Origin: Arachis hypogaea
Lineage: Eukaryota > Streptophyta > Magnoliopsida > Fabales > Fabaceae
DNA length: 64,000 nucleotides
Assembly (NCBI RefSeq): GCF_003086295.3
Contig: NC_092044.1
Span: 625,001 to 689,000 of the forward strand
Reading direction: 5' to 3'
The position numbers and the translations under genes are program-made. Of the stretch, positions 1 to 12,900 are shown in pieces (positions within the stretch are counted from its first letter, which is position 1; each line of letters starts with the position of its first letter). The notes beneath the pieces were generated by a model. It had not been told where the DNA came from and did not search any database. It saw only the letters and a program-made list of their open reading frames with translations.

Positions 1-324
1 ATAATCTCCTTTATCAAATTCTAACGGTTTCCGTCTCTGATCTGCATAGCTTTTCTGGTGATTCTGAGCGGTAAGCATTTGGCTTTGAATTTTCTTAATC
101 TGTTCGGCAGTTTCAGCTACTAATTCAGGCTCTAACAAACTTATTTTCCCAGCTTTATATCAATATAGCGGAGATTGACACTTTCTTTTATATAGAGTCT
201 CATACGGAGCCATTCCAATACTTGCATGATAACTGTTATTATATACAAATTCTATTAGCAGCATATATCGATCCCAACTTACTAGTTGGTTCAAAATATA
301 ATCCTTCAATATATCCTCTAAGAT
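1..324 (-). pseudogene. Ty3/gypsy retrotransposon integrase fragment, broken
   Basis: Reading the minus strand gives a continuous gypsy-type integrase C-terminal stretch. It includes SWDRYMLLIEFVYNNSYHAS, then GMAPYETLYKRKCQSPLY, and later QIKKIQSKMLTAQNHQKSYA ending in RRKPLEFDKGDY at the window edge. These segments are characteristic of plant Ty3/gypsy integrases. An in-frame TGA at plus positions 160-162 falls where the family normally has Trp, so the reading frame is dead. The fragment is cut by the window start on one side and loses similarity near 324 on the other, with no LTR recognisable next to it. The family is confident; the lineage within gypsy is not determined. Confidence 0.8.
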
Positions 325-1751
325 TTATGGTGCTTACGACTATAATAGCAATAATAACTAAAAAATTTTAATAATATTTATAAAATGTTATTAAAATTAA
401 AATTATATTTTTTATAATATTTTTTATTTTTAAATTAAAAAATATTATTTTAATTTTAACATTTTTTAGTAGGAGGAGGATGAAGAGGTGACTTTTTCTT
501 TATGTTTTCCTTTTAACGTACACATAATGTAGCTTTTTGAATTTCTAGCAAAGGGAATAAGAACCAAAAAGCACCGAAAAAAAAATAGTTACGTAGCATA
601 TTGGAAGGATTACACATTATTTGACTTGAGAAGGACTTTGAAGATATACCTTTTTGACTTTGTCAACTTATTTAATTTGTGTTACCACTTATTATCTTTC
701 GGCTTCATTGTGTATATTATTTGCAGATCAACATTTTTTAAAATGAAAAAATGGTTAAAATAATAAAATAAAAAATTAATTATTTTTAAATTAAAATAAT
801 AAAATATATATTTTATAAAATTACAAAATTAATAATAATTAATTTTTTGTTTTATTTTTTTATTTTTTTTTAAAGATCTAAATTCATTATTTGCAATTTA
901 TAAACTATATCCCTTATGACAATTTTATTTAATATAGCAAAGAATATTATTCCAATAATAACATCAATTCATAAGTGCTTTAGGTAATATAAAATATAAA
1001 TTAGTTGAATTTTATCTGAAAAGTGAGTGTTACCCGAAACTTATTAATTACTATTTTCGTTATTTTTATCATATCTTTAATTAGTCACTAGACATATTGG
1101 TGAGGTAGTTCAATAACAATTAGTACATATTAATATAGGATATGTTTTGTCATTTTATTAAAATTACGGAACAATTTACAGAAATAAAATGAATAAAAAT
1201 AAATATTACGCAAATGTTTTAACTACAAATTGATTACGTTTTTTTTTCTTGAAATATAACCTATTTACAATTAGGATATTTGTGGAATATTTGCAATTAG
1301 GCAATTAGTACATATTGATAAGGACATATTTTAACATTTTTATTAAAATTGAATAGATTTAATTTTTATTAAACAATGAAGTTAGATACATAACTACTCA
1401 TGAATGTGTTTTTAAAAAGGCGATTCTTGTGTGAATAAATATGTTAAATATATATAACTATTTAAATTTTTAAGATATAAGCCTTGGTTTTATTAAGATT
1501 GTAGTAAAAATACAAGACTTTGATTTTTGGTATCTTCTAGTTATGAAAACTGTTATCATAAATTTTTTTTTTAATTTAAATTAATAAAAAATAACATAAA
1601 TAATTATATTTTTAATACATTTTCTCGAGTAAGAGTTTTTTTTAGATTTGTTTAATTTTTTATATAAATGTTTTTTTATTTATTTTATATATTTTTTAGT
1701 TCAGTAAAGATCGAACTATTCTAGACTTTTTATTAGACATAGAATTTTGAT

Positions 1752-1990
1752 ACTATGTTAAGAAATATTTTATCCTAAAATCTTAAATTAATAGAAAGAG
1801 ATAATATATATGAATAGTTATTCTTTATTGTTGTCATGGACTAAGGTGAAAGAGTTATTTAATAGACTTTACTACGGGTTGAAGTATTCTATATTTTTCG
1901 AACATAAAACTCTGATATTATGTCATGAAATAATTTATCCTAAAATCTTAAATTAATAGAAAGAGATAATATATATATGAATAGTTATAT
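1752..1990. repeat. Direct repeat pair, about 73 bp, spaced by about 90 bp
   Basis: Positions 1752-1825 and 1918-1990 share the block ATCCTAAAATCTTAAATTAA followed by an identical GAAAGAGATAATATATAT tract. Each copy is preceded by a TTTGATACTATGT or CTGATATTATGTC variant. The repeat resembles a decayed LTR fragment but no terminus or target duplication was found. Confidence 0.5.
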
Positions 1991-3131
1991 CTATAACAAA
2001 AACTAATATTTAGATTATCTTATTAAATAATATTTTAAGAATAACTTTAATTTTAGTATTATTAAATAATGTTTTAAGAATAACTTTTATAAAAGTGAGA
2101 GTAATAATTAAACTTTACCAACTTATTATGCCAATATTTTCATTTTTATCCCATTCTTTTTGCATGTCTTTTAGGTCTCCTTTCATTGGGTTGTTGTAAT
2201 TCAATATTCTATATATAATATTTAATAAAGCAAATTAAAAAGCTATAAACCCTGCTTGCAATCTAATCCAATTTGTGATTCTTGCATGTATGGCATGTTT
2301 ATCTATAATACTAATATCAAAAATATTTTTTTTAATATGTTATTTTATAATTAAGTTTCACTAATTTTTTTTATATTTTTTCTCATTTTCTTTCGACTTC
2401 TTCAATTAAATTTTTAGTTATCAATCGTCCTTAAGTTATTAGATTAACTTAAACTTAATTATCAAAATATATTACTATCGTTATTATTAATATCATTGAA
2501 CACATGCATAAGCTACTTAATAATTAAATCAACTAACACAAACACATTGATTGCATACTTGACCGAATCAACACATACACACTAATTATTAATTCACTAA
2601 TTTATTTGATAACTGTCTTTTGTTATATACAAAAATTTGATCCAAAAAGTTAAAGCTAAGGGAGAGGCTGCAAATGAGATATGCATGTGACTAATTATTA
2701 GTAAAACTTATTATGCTTATTATAATGATTTATATTGAATAAGGACATCTACAATATTTTAAAAAAAAAATGCTAAATTCATCACCACCATGCATCATGT
2801 TATATACTTATATGTCATTCGCCTAATTTGATGTGTCAAGTCAAAAAGCATTTCTTGTTGGGTGTTAATTAATCACTAAACAAATGTCAAAAACAAAAAA
2901 GGTTTAGGAAGAAAAAATTAAACGGTCACTGCAAAGTGATGGCATGGATGAGGTAAGCAACGTCAACGCCCCCTTCAATTCGGTTATATTAATAATTATT
3001 TCTCTCTCTATATATAAATTATCTAAGATATTATACATATAATTAAAAAAATACATAGAAAATATCAACAATTATTTATTATAATTTAATATCAACAAAA
3101 CATCTTTTATATATATAAGCGCCCTAGCTAC

Positions 3132-3132
3132 A

Positions 3133-3201
<69 letters not shown>
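3132..3201. repeat. (ATT)n microsatellite
   Basis: An almost perfect run of TTA/ATT trinucleotides of about 70 bp, a likely polymorphic SSR. Confidence 0.97.
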
Positions 3202-3849
3202 GTGTCGGCTGTGATCAATTCTTTTCTTTTATATGGTAGTACTTTAATTTCTGTTCTTGACCCCTTTTTTTAGCCAAGATTATTGGGTTAAACACTTTAA
3301 CCTGTCTCTTGCATATCACTATTTTTATCTTGATGAGTAGTGTTATCTAAAATTCTATAGTTAGTGTTATGATTATAGTTTGTATGAAAGTGCTAATATG
3401 TATAGAGTTTTGAAGTTATTACTTGTTAAGATATGGTTTTAATAAAAGAAGTTATAAATTAATTTTTTAATAGTACATTGCAAATGAGTAGTATATTTGC
3501 TAAAACTTTTAAATAATACACTAAATTGGTTTTAACTATTTTTGTTTTGGATAAGTTAGTCTCTATCACAAACAAAATTGGCAAATTAATTCCTAACTTT
3601 TTATAACATTACACAAATTATTAGTTCCTAACACAATAAAATATAAATTTAATTATATATAGTGTCTAATAATAATATTTTTTAAAAAGTGATAAATTTT
3701 GCTAAAAAAAATTGAATAATAGTACGATTTGAGGCTGATTTTTTTGGTTATGCAAGAGTTGAAAGTATTGTGCCAGGTTATGAACGAGGGATTATGAATG
3801 AAGGAGGTGTTACACCAATTTGTGGGACAACTTTTTACTCAGATTTGGT

Positions 3850-4030
3850 GTTAAGAAATCGGACCCTCCGAGTTCTTTGGTTTTAAGTTTTTGAAAGCAA
3901 ATCGGAGGGTTCATTTTGCATGGAGGGAGGATCTGAAATTCACATAAAGTAAATCGGACCCTACGACTTTTTCATGATCAAAATTTTTTTTTACGATTTA
4001 CATGAAATCGGATGGTCCGTTTTCTCTGTT
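3850..4030. repeat. Cluster of AAATCGGACCCTCCGA-like motifs
   Basis: Four related motifs occur within 180 bp: AATCGGACCCTCCGAG near 3857, AAATCGGAGGGTTC near 3899, AAATCGGACCCTACGA near 3952 and AAATCGGATGGTCCG near 4004. Together they have GC content well above the surroundings. They look like part of a degenerate transposable element, but no TIR or target duplication was identified. Confidence 0.55.
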
Positions 4031-5532
4031 AATTTGCTTTTTGAATTAAGTTTAAGAAGTCGCTGGGTCCGAGTTGTGCCTGACACCACACCAATGTTAA
4101 GCACCACTCGTCCTCATATCCAAGTCTAGCACCAGCTTTACCTCCATAATCAAATTAAAAAGCGACGATTTGATTAAGTGACTAATTAAATTATCTTACA
4201 TTTTTTAAAAATCGGATTCATTTATTCTTTTATTTTATTATAGATTAATTTATTTAATATTTTAAAATATTTGAAACTAAATTATCGTTTTCTTTACTAG
4301 AGTTTAATTTTTGAATAGTCATAGGTCATGATTAATTAAAATCAGCAGCCGAATAAGGAATAGTGACAGTTTCATAAACCGTAACAAATACAAAAACTGT
4401 AGAAAATAGAATAGAAATTGACCTAAGTATGCGCACGTTTGGTATATTCAGCAAAAAACGTCACACATTACGTTTTATTCTCTCTATATATTCACGTGCG
4501 GTCTACAATATCATTCAATCTTATCCACTTTCAATAATTAATTATTATAAGGAAGAAATGAAGAAAGGAGTTTGGGCTTGACTTGACTTATTATTATATT
4601 GGTTGGTTCCTTGTGCATCTTGTGCAAACCATAATGAAAAAGTTAAAGGAGTTGTTATTATTTGTAAGAGACTAAGACTAAGACTAAGAGTGTGATTTGT
4701 AAATTTGAATTCTTAGAAATTTATATTAATAACTAACATTAAAATATCAACTCATAATGTGATTATTTGAGTGGTTATATTATTTAAATAAATAATAAAT
4801 AAGTGTCTGACTTTTTATCTCAAAAATAAATAAGTTATCGATTAATTAAAAAATAAAAATATAAAAATATTTATTATTTTTAAAATACAAGATATTTAAG
4901 TCTCTTTGAGTGATCGATTTGTCCTTATATATTTTGGACAAAATATTTAAATATTTTATATTTTAAAAGGTCATAAATACGTTTTTGTATTTTTAGTTAT
5001 TCAAAAACTCATGTGTCTTCGAATTAATAAGAGAAATACATTATTTTTAAAAAAATTTATAACATATTTACAGGTCATTAAGAAAAATATATATTAAATA
5101 AGTCTTTTATAAAAATTGTGATGAACTTATTATAATAGAAAAACAAATATTTTAAATTAATCTCTAAAATTTTAAAATTTGTAAGTCTCTAAACATTATA
5201 ATAATATATACAACTCGTGTTTCTGTTAGAGATTTATAGGTTTATTGTTTCAATTCTTCAGAAATTTAATACTTTTTTCTTCAAAAACTTATGAATCTAC
5301 TACAAAAGCTTTTTAAAGATTTACTTGATAATTTTTTTCTTAGAAACTTATAAATTCATCACAAAAAATATTAAAAATTTATTTGTCTTATTACTTTTTT
5401 ATTGTTTTCCTTAGACGATTTATTTTAAAGATTATTTTTTATCTTAATAATTGATATATGATTATCAGTCTCAGTTATATACTTTGCTTCCTTTTTTTCT
5501 CTAAAGAAAAATTGGTGTTATTTAATTTCAAT

Positions 5533-5762
5533 ATTTGTATTCACACACACATTCATGTATATTTGCATTACTTTATTAATTATAAATATTACTTTTAGAC
5601 AAATAATAACAACAATAAAATTTTATCCCACTAGCATTTGATTCATATAATCGATCCTATCTAGTGGGACAAAATTTTATTGTTATTATTATTTGTCTAA
5701 AAATAATATTTATAATTAACAAAGTAGCGCAAATATACATGAGTGTGTGTGAATTTTTATTG
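5533..5762. mobile_element. Hairpin MITE, about 230 bp
   Basis: Arms 5540-5631 and 5662-5755 are near-perfect inverted repeats, starting CACACACATTCATG on the left and mirrored by CATGAGTGTGTGTG on the right. Both contain the TTTTATCCCACTAG / CTAGTGGGACAAAA core. The loop is about 30 bp. There is no coding capacity and the exact target duplication is not resolved. Confidence 0.75.
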
Positions 5763-6648
5763 TATCAAAACTCCAAAAGAGGAGTGTTTTATCGAATTAA
5801 ACTACTATTCATGACGTTGAATTAAAATTCAAACCATATTAATGAAATCAATTTGAGTAACCAGTGATTCAAATTAAAACCAAACCAAACCAAGTTCAAC
5901 CTCTTTTTTCTTTTTGTTTAAAGGGAAAAAAATTGTATATCTGGATATTTTTACAATTAAAATTTTAGTAATTAAATCATTCTAAATTTATTTTCTATTT
6001 CTGCAAATTTTAAAGTATTTATTATCTCGATGGTATTATTAAGTAATACAATGCAATCTCATAAGTAATATTATATATTTATATATATTATTGCAAGATT
6101 AAAGTATGCCATTTAACTTTAAACTACGACCCACACCAAACTAACCTAATTTTGATAAACTTGGTTTTCTTTAAATTTGCTTAGAAAATTTCTAACCAAA
6201 CCAACCTAATTATTTAGTTTTGATAAATTCAAATTTATTTATTTTATTTTTGCCAAAATCTTTTATTTATATTATGACTCTAAATTTTTCAATTTAATAA
6301 TTTAAATTTCATACATTATTGTTATAAAAATTTTAAATAGCCATTTAATTATAAATTGATACAACCGTTAAAGTATTTGACTAAATCATCTATTAATTTG
6401 AAAATTCTACAAATTAAATAGAACCATGTCATGCATATGGGAATAATATAAAATTAAATTCTCTTATTGTCAATACATCAAGCTATTTTTTTATTATCAA
6501 TATATATGTAAATGTATTATAAAGTTGTAATCGGTAAGAGTAACATCTTTATATAATTATACATGTTTATTAGAAAATGTATTATATGATAAGTACTCAA
6601 TGATATGTTGAGTTGAAAACGCACACACGCATATGACTATGCTACGTG

Positions 6649-6782
6649 TACATCAAAATTAATTACTAAAATTAGCTATTAGTATAAAATATATGTTAGA
6701 ATATAAATATATATTAAAAATAAATTAAATCACAATAAGTATTTATACACAAATATATTAATAGTTGATTTTAATGTACAAA
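6649..6782. mobile_element. Short TIR MITE
   Basis: The ends are inverted repeats: TGTACATCAAAATTAATTACT on the left pairs with the complement of AATAGTTGATTTTAATGTACA on the right, around an AT-rich core. Related TATATTTATATATA-type sequence occurs near 47830-48020 and 55150-55260. The family name is not determined. Confidence 0.55.
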
Positions 6783-7589
6783 TAATATTTTTGATATATA
6801 TTTTAATTTTGATACACTATTAATGTAAAATAATTTTATATGTGCATCTAATTATGTAATACTACATTAGTAAAAATAATTATATTTCATATTAATTAGA
6901 TAAATAATCATTCAAAAAAAATGTAAATTATACGACTGTATAAAACGTTTTATACTGTCGATATATCAAAGACTTAACAAGTTCTTAAGAAAATGACAAA
7001 GAAAAAAATGGTTTATAATAAATAATACTCCCCAACTCCCACTACATTAGTGTGATTGAATCAAAAACTTCAAACCGACCACTGTAAACCAATGAATTAA
7101 TCTATCTTCTTTAAAAGAAAAATATAGAAGATTCAGAGAACTTAACCAAATCCTACAAGAAAAAAAAGGTTTTGCATTGAATAAATTTGTGTTAGGAAGT
7201 GAAAATAAAAATGTGTTTGTAATTTATATAGTCAACCAATGCAGAGTATTAAACTCGTTCCAGCCATTATAAAAATTGGTCTATGCATGATATTTACATT
7301 CAATTAACCTAGCTACTAAATGTCAGGCTAGGTTGACGAATATGCTATTCATGCAAGAAAGAAAATAATTGGAATTCAAATTCCATAGGTCTTAGTCTTA
7401 ATTACTATTATTATTATTATATTTATTCTTAGCACATGTTTTTGGCTATACAAGTGGCATATAGGCGTAGTTAAAACATTGTGGGTCCTTATTAGTTGAC
7501 ACAACTTTCAATTTAAAAATCTGAAAATGTTTTTCTTATATTAGAATGGGCATAGAGTGTGCATTAATTAATAATTGTCTAGCTATGAT

Positions 7590-8045
7590 ACATGAGTACT
7601 GATATAAATACGGGACATAATATAATATAAGATACATTGATACATTGATACGTAAGTTTTAGAATTTTATAAGACACGGAAATACGCTTATATATAAAAT
7701 ATAAAGTTTTTTTAGATAAATTATAATAATATTTTAATATTTTATTGATATTAAATTATAAATTAATTTTTTAATTATTTTAATGCCTTATTTTAATTAT
7801 ATCAAGTATTTAAAATATGTTTTATTTTAATAAATAATAATATATACTATATCTAAATTTATTTTAAGAATAAGACTTGACACATGATGGTATTTAGGTG
7901 TGTCAAAGTGTGTCTGGAAAATTTTTTTTTGCTTTTTATTAAGACACGGTTGGACACAGTAGACACGTGTGTCCGATGAGTGTCGGTGAATATCGTATCT
8001 AAAATGTATCCAATACGCAAACACGACAATTCAACGAAGTATCTG
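7590..8045. repeat. Diverged repeat with GACAC/GTGTC words
   Basis: The stretch opens with GATACATTGATACATTGATACG and closes with a block dense in GTGTC and GACAC words (7880-8040). The two ends are weakly complementary, suggesting a decayed non-autonomous DNA transposon. A 65-codon open frame on the minus strand here has no recognisable domain and was not called. Confidence 0.35.
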
Positions 8046-9529
8046 TGCTTTATAGTTGTCTAGACTTTTATCTTCATAATTTTCTTCTCCTCTTTATAGA
8101 AATAAAAACCGGGTAATTAATTAGATAGCGTTTGCTATTTTTTTTGGTTTAATTAAAGGAACAGACTAGATTTTTACTTTATTTTTGGACAAATTATACT
8201 TAGCTTACCTAAAATTTATCAAAACTATACATATATATTATTTCTTTATTTAACTAGCTAATACAATTAGATGTTTATATCTACTTGTTATCCGTATTAT
8301 TAATATTTTCTATCTTATTTTACTTTTTTAATTGAAATAATAAACAAATAACTTCTACAACAACTTTTAAAAAAACTACGAGTTTTTATAATTTTACACA
8401 TTCTCTATACATAAACAATTATAAGAATTATAAAAAATACAATTACTTATATATTTCTATCCATCATTTTAAACTTTGAGATAAATAATTTTGTGGTATA
8501 TATATATAAAATTTTTCATAACAAAAGTTATTGTATGTAATCACAAAAGAAAAGAATTTTAGTATAAGATAAAATAAAAAAATGTAAAATAATTCACACT
8601 TTAAACTCAAAAAGAGGCCAACTATACCCAATGACTTTAAGTTTTTTTTTTTTTAAAAACCTTTTAACAGGTTTAAAAATTACTTTGTGTTGTAAAATAA
8701 CTCAATAAATATATAAAAAAGAGGTAACAAATTTAAAATATGAAATATAATTAGATAACTCTAGTAGTAATATTTACCACAATTACTATCTTAATATAAA
8801 AGAGATGATTCATATATATATTAAATATATATTACTAATATATGTAGTAACGTATGAAAGAAATAGGAAAAGTTTTATATATATGGACAACATAAATAGA
8901 TAGAGAGAATTGTTATTGATGTTATTGTGTGAGGCTTAAGCCTTTATTTATATACGAGTGAAGTTTTAAATTTTCAAACTTCATTAATTCTCAATTTAAC
9001 TTGGGCTTCACTCTTTTATAGAAAAAATTAACCGCCATGTATTGAATGGTCATTCACATCATCATATTTATCACAACACTTTGCAACTTATCCTAAAGAG
9101 GGTGATTATAAATGTGTAATTTTTAAAAAAGATAAATATATTTTTTGTGCCTAACATTTTTTAAATTCTTTAAAATAATAATTATTTTGATTCTATTTTT
9201 ACTCTAATATTTAAAATATATTTTAATTTTGTTTTTATCGTTATTCTTTTTAACAAAAAATATATTTTCCTATTTTACTTTTAAAAATTAATCATTATCA
9301 TCTTTTTCTATTTTAACCATAGAAAAAATATTGAATTAATTTTTTTTGAATCATTTGAATTATTAGGACCATAATATATTAATTTCACTTCACAAAACAA
9401 CATAAAATAAAATAAAAATTATTTAAATTTAAAATATTATTTATCTATTTTAAATAATATATATGTACTCAATATGAAACACTCCATCTTTACATCATGC
9501 AAATATTAAAAATTTAGTGTTATGTTAAA

Positions 9530-9930
9530 TACTCACAAATCAATGTTATATATATCTCAGTCAATTATCATAGCATAAAATGATAAGTCAAAAGTTATAT
9601 ATCATAACATTTATATAATTTTTTAAATTTTTTAATTATTTTTGTGTATTCTTTATACTCTTTATATACTCTTTATTTATTAATTTTTTTTCTTATACTT
9701 AATGTATGCTCATACTTTCGTATTGAACTCTAGAATCCATTTTTATACAATTATTTTTTATTTTGATTTATTTTCTAAATCAGCAATAACTCTCATCAAA
9801 CTAATGTAAATATTTCAAACACAATTTAGATTCATAATTTACTTTCAGATCAAGAATCAATAATTACATTACTTAAATGAGTTATATTACTGATTAATAA
9901 AATATCTATGTCGTCGGAAGAGATTTCTCT
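9530..9930. repeat. Copy 1 of a dispersed block (half-hairpin plus gene 3' end)
   Basis: Two parts are fused. Positions 9570-9650 match one arm of the 12.9-13.2 kb hairpin (AATTATCATAGCATAAAAT...). Positions 9650-9930 match 12005-12285 in direct orientation (TTTTGATTTATT, AGCAATAACTC, CAAACACAATT, TTACATTACTT blocks). The terminal part (ATCTATGTCGTCGGAAGAGA onward) is also alignable with the 3' end of the cystatin-like gene near 35440. There is no intact coding sequence. Confidence 0.55.
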
Positions 9931-10324
9931 GATACAAGCTTATCATTCTTAATTCTTGCAATTTTTCACCATTGCTTTACTTCCCAAGTCAAGTCAAGTC
10001 AAGTTCTTTTAACTTGCAACAACTCTTTGAAATAATAAAGTTTTTTATTACTAATGATCAACTGTGACAAATTCAACACAAACATACAATTGAAATAGCT
10101 CTACAAAATTTCAACAGCACCTTTAAAAACCCCACAGCAGTTGCTTAAATCTATCATCTCCAAGTTGGGGCAAATCGAAGTAAGTTTAGTGACACTATTG
10201 AATCAACCACTTTTAGAAGCACAGAAGAAGTTTAAAATTCAAAACTCCATTAGTTTGTTAGGTAGTTTAAAATTTAAAATTCTATTAGTTTATTTTGCAT
10301 TTGTGTATATATATAATATATGAT

Positions 10325-10440
10325 AGTTATCAGAATCGAATTGGTAATCAACTCGATTATATGATCGAATCACCAGATTACTGGTTCAATCGGTGGGTTA
10401 CTAATTCACTCGGTTAACCCGGTCATAATTAAAAAAATAT
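10325..10440. repeat. Repeat end with AATCGAATTGGTAATC motif
   Basis: The motif series AGAATCGAATTGGTAATC, ATTACTGGTTCAATCGG and TGGGTTACTAATTCA recurs at 61098-61215 with the same order and spacing. This is the style of the terminal regions of plant non-autonomous DNA transposons. The partner end was not located. Confidence 0.5.
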
Positions 10441-12004
10441 AAAATTATATTAATAAAATTGAAATAATGTCTTAAAACTTAAAATACGAATCTTACAAAC
10501 ATTAATAATCAAATATCAGGTTTTAAACATAACTAATAATCTAAAAAAGAGTTAATAAACTAGTTTCTAGTATAAAATATGTTCTCAATTTAAATCAATA
10601 AGAGCAAGTTAAAGATAACATAATCATTAAATCAAGTCCAAGGGGTGAACTCAAAGTCGGCATAAACATATTAGGAGCTTGATCAACATTTTTTCTCATT
10701 TTGATTTGTATCCATATCTTCCATAGCATTGTTACTTGGTCCATCATTATCTTGGTCATCTTCCAAATTTAATTGATCTACATTTGTGTATTTTCGACAA
10801 ATCAATATCAAGAATAATTCGTAATAGCAACTGACAATTAAAATATTCAAACAATTGAAGAATTTACCAAGATCATGCAAAGTTGGTTGAATGGACATAT
10901 TTGCCAAATTATTTCATAGAGGATCAACCTCTTCAGGGGTTAAAAACGGCGGTCAATTCACCAAAGTTCACTGATTCAAGTCATTCAACTAACAGCAACT
11001 CTAAAGTCTAAACAAACCAGCAATAAACAACAACAGCTCTAAAAACTCCCAGTAAATACAATAGTCAGCAACAGCGACTAAAAAACTAAATACCAACACA
11101 GCAACCAGCAACCAGCAACAAATAAGAAAAATATCAACAATACCAAATACCAACACAGCAACCAGCAACAAACAACTCTAAAAAACTAAATACAACAACA
11201 ATAACTACCAAATGATCAAGAACAATTTTAACTAAAATCGCCCAGCTTCAATAACTATTTTAAAAAATCAAATTTATCCACCAGATTCCATAACAATAGA
11301 TCAATAGCAACTAAAATATGCTCAGGTTCAACAACTCTAAAGCCTAAAAATCAAATACAACATAATAAAATCGCGATCTGGATCTAATTTTATTGAAAAA
11401 AGTAAAATTGAAGTGGAAGAAAAAAAAAACTCAGAGAAAGTGAATTTATCATAGAAACAAATACAAAACTTAAAATTGAAAGAAAAACCAAAGAGTACAC
11501 ATGAGTATATATTGTTATCTACTGTTTATATCTATTAGAAAATTAACCTTACTAAAACCTAACTCAATATGGTAAATAAATTAACTATGGTTATGAGGTA
11601 ATTACTATTGTTAGCTTTAACCTCTAACCAAAATAAACTTTTCTATCATTCTAACTAAAGTTACAAAAACAAATATTATCAACAAATTGTTTAACCATAA
11701 TCAGTTACAGCTTACTTTTGTGAGTCATTAGATAACAGCTTAATATCATCTCCAACACAACAGCAATTGACCTGACGAGAGAAGATGAATGTTCTGACGA
11801 CCACCACTTCCACCCAAATGACCCAAGGGAGCAGAGAGTGACGGAGAGGTGAGACCACAGAAGATGAATACTTTTTGAGCTTTCTGAGCTTTCTGAGCTT
11901 TACTTTTTGATGAACACTTTCTGCCCGCTGACGAGGTGAGGCCGAGATTGAGAGTGACGACGAGGTGAGGCCGAGACTACGTGACGACGAGATTTTTGTC
12001 TGTG
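10441..12004. other. Non-coding stretch, low complexity
   Basis: No gene recognised. Positions 11040-11200 contain tandem CCAACACAGCAACCAGCAAC-type words. Positions 11700-12000 form a GC-richer island with short repeats (GAGCTTTCT repeated, GACGAGGTGAGGCCGAGA twice). Open frames on the minus strand at 10683-10907 and 11712-12023 are low-complexity and have no recognisable domain. The stretch is flanked by the direct repeats at 9650-9930 and 12005-12285. Confidence 0.5.
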
Positions 12005-12285
12005 TATTCTCTGTACTCTCCATGTACTCTTTATCTGTTATCTTTTTTTTCTTCTTTTTATATTTGATGTATGTTCTTAGAACCTTAGAACCGGTTTTTA
12101 TTGTACATAATTATTTTTCATTTTGATTTATTCCCTAAATCCGCAATAACTCCTATTAAAATAATGTAATATTCCAAACACAATTCAGATTCATAATTCT
12201 TTTACAGATTAAGAATCAATTACATTACTTGGATGAGTTAGATCACTAGTCAATAAAACATCCATGACGTCGGCTGTATTATCCT
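12005..12285. repeat. Copy 2 of the dispersed block
   Basis: This is a direct repeat of 9650-9930, starting at TGTGTATTCTCTGTACTC and running through TTTTGATTTATTCCCTAAAT to ATCCATGACGTCGG. Just beyond it, 12286-12330 on the minus strand reads as a match to the cystatin-like gene 3' end near 35500-35580 (SPDIVIWM against SPDVVAWM). It is therefore a dispersed gene fragment attached to repeat DNA. Confidence 0.55.
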
Positions 12286-12339
12286 CAAAGATGGCCTTCT
12301 TTCTGCCATCCAAATGACAATATCGGGAGATACTTCGTA

Positions 12340-12900
12340 CAATCAATCAACTTTATCCTTCAAGGTTTCTGACGGAAAAAAATGTGATCGAGTTGTTCTC
12401 AATGCTTTCTCATTTGAACTCTGTGGATCTTAGTTGGGATGATAAGCTTAGTGAATTGAGTTTCGTAATTATTATGCAAAACTGTCAAAAGATACCTGAA
12501 ATCAAGATGCAGGTTACGAGTATTAGGAAATTGAGTGAAGATGATGAAAAGGAGAAGGAATTGCAGAAGCAGTTTGATGATTTGAAGAAGGATCTTGAGG
12601 TTGTGAAATCTCAAGTAAAGTTTATCGATTTATTTTTCAATAAGTGTTTGAATGATGAATTCTCAGTATGATTGCTTCGTTTTACCTGAGTTAGAGATGA
12701 TGAATTTGAGAATGTCCTACAAAATTATAAACGGTATCATTGAAGTTATGCGAAAATGTAAGAAGATTCGGGACATTAACTTAGGTTCGTTAGAGTGTGA
12801 TCTGACTCAGGTTTCCTTTCGGTTTAACTTCCATGTATCAATACTATTTGTTTTGGATTTGTCGGATACTAAAATTAAAAACGACGATCTCTATCATATC
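12340..12900 (+). pseudogene. F-box/LRR protein fragment, frameshifted
   Basis: Two overlapping frames together read as an LRR stretch of an F-box/LRR (FBXL-like) protein. The first frame (12384-12671) has MLSHLNSVDLSWDDKLSELS and CQKIPEIKMQ, then an acidic/basic coiled-coil-like segment, and ends in a CLNDE sequence typical of these proteins. The second frame (from about 12652) continues with PELEMMNLRMSYKI, GIIEVMRKCKKIRDINLGSL and VLDLSDTKIKNDDL. The switch of frame near 12665, the lack of an F-box N-terminus and the loss of similarity into a hairpin MITE after about 12890 indicate a broken, truncated gene. Assignment to the F-box/LRR family is by the conserved CKKIRDINL pattern and is moderate. 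It has lost its function as far as can be seen. Confidence 0.55.

Larger units (their letters stand above)
325..5530. other. AT-rich intergenic DNA, no gene seen
   Basis: No coding region is supported. The stretch holds homopolymer and TA-rich runs, a pair of about 73-bp direct repeats (1752-1825 and 1918-1990), a tandem 37-bp repeat near 2011-2100, an ATT microsatellite and a cluster of GGACCCTCCGA-type motifs at 3850-4030, described separately. Confidence 0.6.
5763..9520. other. AT-rich intergenic DNA with MITE remnants
   Basis: No gene recognised. A small TIR element at 6649-6782 and a GC-richer block rich in GACAC/GTGTC words (7590-8045) are listed separately. The remainder is AT-rich without visible structure. 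Confidence 0.55.

Noticed and set aside
11040..11200. CRISPR-like appearance of repeated CCAACACAGCAACCAGCAAC words
   Set aside because: Irregular low-complexity repeats in a plant nuclear region, without spacers of regular length.
11712..12023. 103-codon Ser/Arg-rich minus-strand frame
   Set aside because: Built from short tandem repeats (GACGAGGTGAGG, GAGCTTTCT); no evidence of coding.
12384..12614. Overlapping plus and minus frames as two genes
   Set aside because: The minus-strand frame is the antisense of the F-box/LRR fragment.
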